Below the pieces are notes generated by a model. It saw only the letters and a program-made list of their open reading frames with translations. It had not been told where the DNA came from and did not search any database. Positions 57,801 through 64,000 of a stretch of DNA of 64,000 nt are shown in pieces. The number at the start of each line of letters is the position of its first letter. The stretch's first letter is position 1. The stretch comes from Antedon mediterranea (lineage: Eukaryota; Echinodermata; Crinoidea; Comatulida; Antedonidae). The stretch is from the NCBI RefSeq assembly GCF_964355755.1, contig NC_092671.1, positions 14,242,501 to 14,306,500 on the forward strand, read 5' to 3'. Both the position numbers and the translations under genes were made by a program.

Positions 57801-60800
57801 TAAATTAATCACTGTCCTATCAACTATTGAACCAGTTCACCGGGGTAACACTTACATGTCTCGAAGGATGAACTGGGTTCAACTGTGTATGCTGGAACTA
57901 CTCCACCACCAGAACTAGGAGCGAGTCAGAACCCATTCCGATATTGTTCACTCTTTAGGTATGGTAAACGGTGCCCCTGCTTTAACCACTTAGCCATTGA
58001 CTTGCATATGAATACATATAACAGTTGTAGAACCGGGTTTGGTTTCTCATTACAGTTCTCATATACGACAGCTTATATTGGATACTAAGCAACCGGGCTT
58101 TGAGGATGCTCCCATTGATCTACCAACCAATGTCCACGCCAAAGGTACACATTGGCTTGCTTGCGATATTCTTAATACTCTAAATCATAAACATATTTAT
58201 GGAGCCTAGTAGGTGTAATATTTAATTCTTATTGTAGTAAATCAAATCATAACTATATGCAGAGCCAATATCTGTCACCAAATTGAGCGTCACAGAAAAT
58301 ACTAAAAAAAAATTCTAAATACAGTAGTACCCTAATTATTAAAATGGAAAACATAATGTGCAGCACATGATAGGTGGGTTATAATATTAACATATCAAGA
58401 AGTAAGTGGACATCTTAGTGTTTGATTGATTGAATTTATAAGCTTAGAAAATAAAAATTAAAATGAAATTCAGAATTGTTTCAAATCCCTGTATTAGATA
58501 ATTATCAATATTTATATTTGACATAGTAGTTAAAGATTTATAATTGGTTGGAAAGTGGTTATTAACATAGTTTTACTTTTCTTTAGTAAAAGGAATCCTA
58601 GCTGACTTAAATAAAGATCAGAGATGTGTCATTGATAAAGTACTAAGAAGCAATGATTACACATTGGTTGTTGGTATGCCTGGAACAGGTGAGTAGTCAA
58701 TACAATTCTTAATAAAATGCTTGTTTTTGAATTTTACTTAAAAAGACAGATTACTGTATGTAGAAAAAAACACATTGCATATGTAGAGCAGTATACACAA
58801 TGAGAATAAAAAAGCTTATACATTCTGTTTTGTGTATTATGTTATGTTAAAAATGTTAAATGTATTATTCTGGTCCTCAAGCTTGACTGCAAACTGAGGA
58901 AATTTGGATTATATTATAAAATAAGGTTTGTGGTATACCGTGTATTTCCAAAAAAGAAGAAAATAAAGTTTTGTTATGCTATCATAATAATCAATGTTAT
59001 ACCACCAACCATAAGCTCTGTCTACACTATGAAACTAGTTTGGCAAAAAAAAGTGTGATGTGCCCAAATATGGTAGTGATACGCTTAAATATGGTAATGA
59101 TATGACATCTTCATGTCCATATATGGGCACATCACATTTTTTGTCACATAAAATTTGATAGTGTAGACAGAGTTTTATTTTACACAATACCTTATATTAT
59201 TGTTTATTGTATTGTATTTATACAAATTTGCACTTCTTCATCTATTATATTTGTAGGCAAAACAACCACCATTGTTGCTTTAGTGAGAGTACTCGTGTAT
59301 TATGGAAAGTCAGTTTTATTAACAAGCTATACACATTCTGCAATTGATAACATCTTACTAAAGCTGTGTAAACACGACGTGAAGTTCATTCGCCTTGGTC
59401 GATCACTTAGCATTCACCCAGATGTACGCCGTTTCTCTGAGGAAACTGTTGCGAAACGAGCTAAGGGTATTGAAGAAATTACACACATTTACAATACAGT
59501 GGTATGTGCGTCATTCATGTTATTTTAAAATTAATGTAATAATTTATTGGTACTTTTACAAAAGTGGAACTCTGCATCCAAATTGGAAAATCTAACATCT
59601 AATAAAGCAACAATTTAAATAAATGCTACAAAATTAAACAAAGGAAAAACTAAATAAGTAAATATATACAATTTATTCAAAATGAATTTTACTCACAAAA
59701 GTTGATTACAACTTTGGAAGGATCACCTCTAAGTTCCTCTATCTATCTCTGCCCTAATACTTGATCCTAATACTACCATCTCTATATTTCTCTTTCAGCC
59801 TATTGTAGCCACCACCTGTCTAGGCTCCAAGCATGCCATCTTCTCTCAACGTCACTTTGATGTTTGTATCGTCGATGAGGCTTCCCAGATTAGCCAACCA
59901 GTTTGCCTCGGTCCATTGCTGCTAGCTAACCGCTTTGTTTTGGTTGGGGATCATCATCAACTTCCACCACTTGTTCAAAGTAAACATGCTAAGTATGTGC
60001 TATTATGGTTTTAAATTAAATGTAACAGCATGATTAATGAAAAGTACGAAATTACATCAGAGTAGACCAAACATCTGGCCAATTACTCAACTCCCTGACA
60101 CAAAGCTATTTCATAGTAGTTAAATACAATTATCAAGATTAATGACATTCACTATCACTGTTCTTAAAATTAAATTCAATTCAACTAATAATAATTTGTT
60201 TAAAGTAATTGTAATGAATTAGTAATTTTCAAATTGCAAGTAACTAATGATTTTTTATTCAAAAGTACTGATTTAAAACAATAAATAAAAGAATAGAGAA
60301 GTACTTGTACATTTAACACTTCCAATTCTGAAAACCCTTGACTATGCTAATATATCTGCTTTTCTGGAAAGTTGGGTATTCTGAATGTGTTTTTATTAAT
60401 TAAAAAAACAATTTTGGACATTTTGGACCGCAAGAAAAAGTCTGGTTTTGTTTTGGGAATGTATTTTATATTATATTCAGAGAGTTTGGTATCTTTCAAC
60501 AAGATGAAAAAACAATTTAATATTTTTATATAGAATGGTGTTAAATGTTGTTTTACAGACTTTTAGGAATGGATGAGAGTTTATTCAAACGTTTAGCTAC
60601 ATCTCACCCGAGTGCTACAATCTCGTTAACATTTCAATACCGAATGAACTTGGAGATTATGAAACTGAGTAATATTTTGGTGTATGGGGGCGCTCTTCAA
60701 TGCGGATCTGACAAAGTTGCAAGATCTACTTTAAGCTTAACAAATTGGGATGCTTTTCGAAATGTAAGTACAGTTTGCTTTAAACTATAAATAAAATTAA

Positions 60801-62167
60801 TTTCAATTAAGTTGATTATGTGATTTGTGTTTACAAAATTTGTCCAACATTTACCTAATTTATTTGTGTTATTGTTAGAAGTTTAACCAGGTAAAATGGT
60901 TACTACAATTGTTGGATCCGAAATCTACTGTTAGGTTTTTGAACATGGATGATGTAAGTATAACATTTTATATGAAGTATAGTATACAAATAATGAATGT
61001 TTATGAGTGCAATGGTACAAATAATGGCACGAGGTGAATGATGAAAGGTTATATCAACGAGGCAAAGCCGAGTTGATATAACCTTTCATCATTCACCAAG
61101 TGCCATTATTTGTACCATTACACGAATACAAAACATTCATTATTTGTTTTATATAACATCTAGACGTTTTTTTTTCGTACACAAAAATGTTTCAAAAAGT
61201 ACTATTTAACGATCGTTGAATAGTGCGTACTATTGCACGCCATGTGACCCACATTCGTCCAATCAAATGACAGGAATTTATATAGGTGTTATATAATATT
61301 ATTTATTATTACCCTCATTCAATAATGTACTGCAAACTTTAATTATTCTTTCAATAAAGAACTTGAAACATCAAAACATTTGTTTCAATTGTTGCATTTG
61401 GTTAGAGAGCATTTAATTATTTGTGGTCTTTTATTTTAGGTTGAAAGCGATTGTCAAAGTTCATATAGCACCAATCAAAATGAAGCAAATGTTATGATTA
61501 AATTAGTAGATGGATTGCTTAATGTAAGTGTTTATTTTCTATAACCATGATGGCAATAGTTGGCATTATGTTACAAAATTGTTTAATATGAAATTTGAAA
61601 ATGATCTATGTGGATATTGACCAGACTACCTTATTGTATTGTTGGGTATAAGCTGGGTTTATAAACACATGTTCGTAGTTTTTCTTATAACTGAGGGTTT
61701 GATATTATTTTTTGTTTGTTTAAAGTGTGGTTGTAAGGGTACAGATATAGGCTTGGTGTCACCCTATAGAAACCAGTGTTTATTAGTTGAATCAATGCTA
61801 CCAAGCCTAGCTGTAGACGCTTCCCAGGTAGAAGTGAACACTATAGATAAATATCAAGGAAGAGATAAAGAAGTTATTATTGTATCATTTGTCAAAACTG
61901 CCACACAGGTTAGTGTTTCTATTTATAATATTGTTATTTGTCAGAGACTTCATTAACTTCCTTCTCTCACTAATAATGCACTCACTTCTTACAATTCAGG
62001 GCGAGTTGTTACATGATATTCGTCGTTTAAACGTGGCATTGACTCGGGCGAAGAGGAAGCTGTTATTGATCGGTAGCTACAAGGCATTGAATGGGTACGA
62101 ACCATTGCGCAACCTACTCATTCACCTAATGCAAGACAAGCTAATAACTTTATATTCAGACGCATAA
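49696..62167 (+). CDS. DNA2: DNA replication ATP-dependent nuclease/helicase DNA2
   Basis: DNA2 cuts flaps during Okazaki fragment maturation and resects DNA ends. There are 29 exons: 49696-49725, 49890-49949, 50098-50296, 50491-51638, 51810-51890, 52157-52296, 53047-53115, 53248-53409, 53622-53646, 53729-53791, 54358-54443, 54593-54721, 54808-54931, 55061-55156, 55490-55607, 55826-55988, 56351-56536, 56836-56943, 57214-57351, 57597-57713, 58056-58144, 58587-58688, 59257-59501, 59799-59992, 60559-60763, 60879-60953, 61440-61523, 61726-61908, 62000-62167. All phases agree, giving 4587 nt and 1528 residues (human 1060). The ATG is the first after an in-frame TAA at 49651. The conserved core starts near residue 520. 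AATAAA lies at 62404 and 62458. The core is certain; boundaries of the first five exons are less so. Confidence 0.95.
52506..52660. repeat. Possible retroelement remnant
   Basis: The stretch with AGCTTTCGGGCAACACTAGCC and CCTTCATAGTGC resembles a motif often seen near ends of dispersed retroelements in marine animals. No ends or ORF; in the DNA2 intron between exons 6 and 7. Confidence 0.25.
53863..54092 (-). repeat. tRNA-derived SINE, copy 3
   Basis: Minus-strand head GAGTGGCCGAGTGGGTAAGG; body shares the CACCCCCTACT and AAGTCCTTATCC motifs. In the DNA2 intron between exons 10 and 11. Confidence 0.7.
55205..55332. mobile_element. MITE family B, copy 3
   Basis: Ends AACTCTACACTATCAAA / TTTGATAGTGTAGACAGAGC; DNA2 intron between exons 14 and 15. 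Confidence 0.78.
56669..56796. mobile_element. MITE family B, copy 4
   Basis: Ends GTCTGTCTACACTATC / TTTGATAGTGTAGACAGAGC; the core has two AATATGGTAGTG units. DNA2 intron between exons 17 and 18. Confidence 0.78.
57826..58005 (-). repeat. tRNA-derived SINE, copy 4 (degenerate)
   Basis: Minus-strand head AATGGCTAAGTGGTTAAAGC; left part ACCAGTTCACCGGGGTAACA matches copy 3. Shortened and diverged. In the DNA2 intron between exons 20 and 21. Confidence 0.65.
59013..59175. mobile_element. MITE family B, copy 5
   Basis: Ends AAGCTCTGTCTACACTATG / TTTGATAGTGTAGACAGAG; it holds two AAATATGGTARTGATA units. DNA2 intron between exons 22 and 23, the one that splits the Walker A codon. Confidence 0.78.
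60986..61147. repeat. Large foldback in a DNA2 intron
   Basis: An almost continuous inverted repeat of about 75 bases per arm. The centre is GGTTATATCAAC / GTTGATATAACC around GAGGCAAAGCCGA, continuing outward through GGTGAATGATGAAA and AATGGTACAAATAATGGCA. Between exons 26 and 27. Confidence 0.85.
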
Positions 62168-64000
62168 TGGAAGGACCATGCCAATTCAAGTTTGACATGT
62201 TTTATAAAACTAAACAAATACAATACCACTAATTAATTATATTCCCCAAAAAATGGAATATTTCTACATTTTTATACAAAATATGTTAAGGGAAAAAATA
62301 ATAAAAACCAATTATAGTTAGATTTTTTATAACCAACTATAACTTGATATTTATTTTATTAACAATTAAAATGAATTCAGTAGATGATTGAAATCCAGGA
62401 TCTAATAAATGCCCATTGCAATATTTTTGTCCATAGAAACTAGAATCTCATTTTTTCAATAAATTGTGACCTTAAAAGGGTAAACTTGAATCAGTTTTGT
62501 ATCCTAAGAGATCACTCATCTCCCACAGATCTGTCAAGCAGTTTCACAAGAAAATTGGATTTAAATTTCAACCCTATTTTTATCCAGATTATTTTTTAAT
62601 AAGAAAAAAATAAATGCCATAGTTTTAACTTTGTAAATTTATTTTCAGCTTCGTACCCAACTTCAATTGTTCCAAATAATTAATATATATATAATGAAAA
62701 TAATAACCTATGTATAAACATGAAAAAAGAAATTTATTGTTTAAACATAACTAGTTTAAATTTATTGAATTGTCAAGGGATATTTGTATTCATTTCCTTT
62801 AAGTTGAATGTTTGTTTCCCACTACTCAAATGAATACTTTTTATAATGATTTCCTATAAATAGTTTAAAATGAATAATTACCTATAGAAAGTTTTTTGCT
62901 TTTTGCACACTTTTTTTGTATTACTAATTTAAAAAAAAATGAATTATACAATTGTCATATAATTAAACATAAAACTATTCATTTTGTATTTATATCTTTA
63001 AAAATTCATTCATGCATATGCATTAAAAAAATATTTTTGTCTGTATTTTTGTTATTCCTGAAATTGTTTACAGTGAATAAAAAGGATGATAATATATATA
63101 TATAATATTTTCACTTTTATGTTTACAAATATGTCATGTAATATTTATTGTTTGCCAAATTGGGTAAGTAGATCTTTTGTTATAAATATAAAACAACCTG
63201 TCTGATTTTTTACATCTTTTACACATATAAGCCATACATTTATTTGACACTGGTCGGTGGATCCTTTTGTGAAACTACATAATTACGCACTAGGATGTCG
63301 GCAAACATTAAAATGTCTAAAGTACAGATTCCGGTTATCTTCTCTAGATGATTAATGACCTAATGAAATGAAATGGAATTCATGTCGTCAAGAAAATGTT
63401 TGGTGAATTTAAATTGCAATTATTTCCAATATTACTATTCAAATAAAGATTAACAATGTACACATTATGTGCATTTATATAGAATGCAGCCTCTATTGTT
63501 ATGCTGTATTTTAAAAAGGTAATAACCAACCACAAATCACCATTCATTCCCAGAGGTATATTCAGAACATTCATTGCAGGGTGGCACACAGAGCAAAACA
63601 GCAAATAGGTGTGTTTGCTAACTGGATGGATGTTAAGGCCACTAAGGACCATAAATGAAGGTAATAACTTGTCGTTTAATGTTTATCTTTGACTTAAATG
63701 ATCAGTACACATTTCACTACAATTTAGTATGTATTGAGTATCTTGCTTTTACCACAGTGTAGGTGGACATTGTAATCATTTGTTGCACCCACAATTACAT
63801 GATAAGGTCTGCTACAGCTGAATTTTAAATGTAGCTTTATTAATAGGTCTACTGTGTACAATATTAATGTTTGTGCTCCACCCTCTTTTTATCCCTGTGT
63901 ATTCTGCACTCTGAAGAACATATCTATTTTACTGACTATAAGCTATGCTAATTTTTTTTTTTCTATTTTATAATTGAAAGCTTACTTGATCACTTGTACT
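62168..64000. other. DNA2 3' UTR and downstream DNA
   Basis: AATAAA at 62404 and 62458 are candidate poly(A) signals for DNA2. The rest is AT-rich with a short TA run near 63090; a minus-strand ORF (63380-63652) shows no recognisable protein features. Confidence 0.5.

Larger units (their letters stand above)
58587..62167 (+). other. DNA2: DNA2 superfamily 1 helicase module
   Basis: Exons 22-29. Walker A is GMPGTGKT (1140-1147); its last Gly codon is split by an intron between 58688 and 59257. Then [14 protein letters not shown] (motif Ia), [10 protein letters not shown] (motif II, DEAS at 1252-1255), VGDHHQLPP (motif III), FQYRMN (motif IV), [12 protein letters not shown] (motif V) and [13 protein letters not shown] (motif VI). 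The protein ends at SDA. All helicase motifs are intact. Confidence 0.95.

Noticed and set aside
63380-63652. 90-residue minus-strand ORF near the right end
   Set aside because: No recognisable domain and low-complexity tail; kept out for lack of support.

Overview
The window is AT-rich animal genomic DNA with long introns, GT/AG splice sites, AATAAA signals and many short DNA-transposon and SINE copies. Three protein-coding genes can be reconstructed exon by exon. They are a retinoic acid receptor (RAR), the dynein-arm assembly factor CCDC103 (DNAAF19), and the replication nuclease-helicase DNA2. A RAR rules out most ecdysozoans. A ciliary gene plus abundant TAGGCCTA words fits a marine invertebrate; an echinoderm or related deuterostome is my best guess, by inference only.

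Layout. 1-9889: mostly non-coding, with one weak terminal-exon candidate (2049-2426), a SINE split by a transposon (2837-3957) and small repeats. 9890-43771 (+): RAR, nine coding exons giving 433 residues, with a 21-kb first intron full of repeats. That intron also holds a second possible first exon (27294-27300), preceded by one perfect and one near-perfect DR5 retinoic acid response element. 43772-47270: RAR 3' region, an orphan exon-like ORF and a LINE 3' fragment. 47385-48578 (-): CCDC103, three exons, 229 residues. 48579-49695: divergent promoter region. 49696-62167 (+): DNA2, 29 exons, 1528 residues, with a PCNA-binding box in a roughly 500-residue N-terminal extension that human DNA2 lacks. 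62168-64000: downstream DNA in which I recognise no gene.

Repeats. At least six inverted-repeat (MITE-like) families, four copies of a tRNA-derived SINE, two LINE 3' fragments and several foldbacks sit in introns and spacers. None carries a recognisable transposase, so all look non-autonomous.

The most interesting observations are: (1) a likely self-regulated internal RAR promoter with DR5 elements; (2) a 58-bp tandem duplication copying a RAR acceptor and the start of its exon, whose use would truncate the receptor; (3) a length-neutral RAR cassette exon in the loop before helix 3; (4) an N-terminal PIP box and an acidic RPA-binding-like motif in DNA2; (5) an orphan exon downstream of RAR that is phase-compatible with it.
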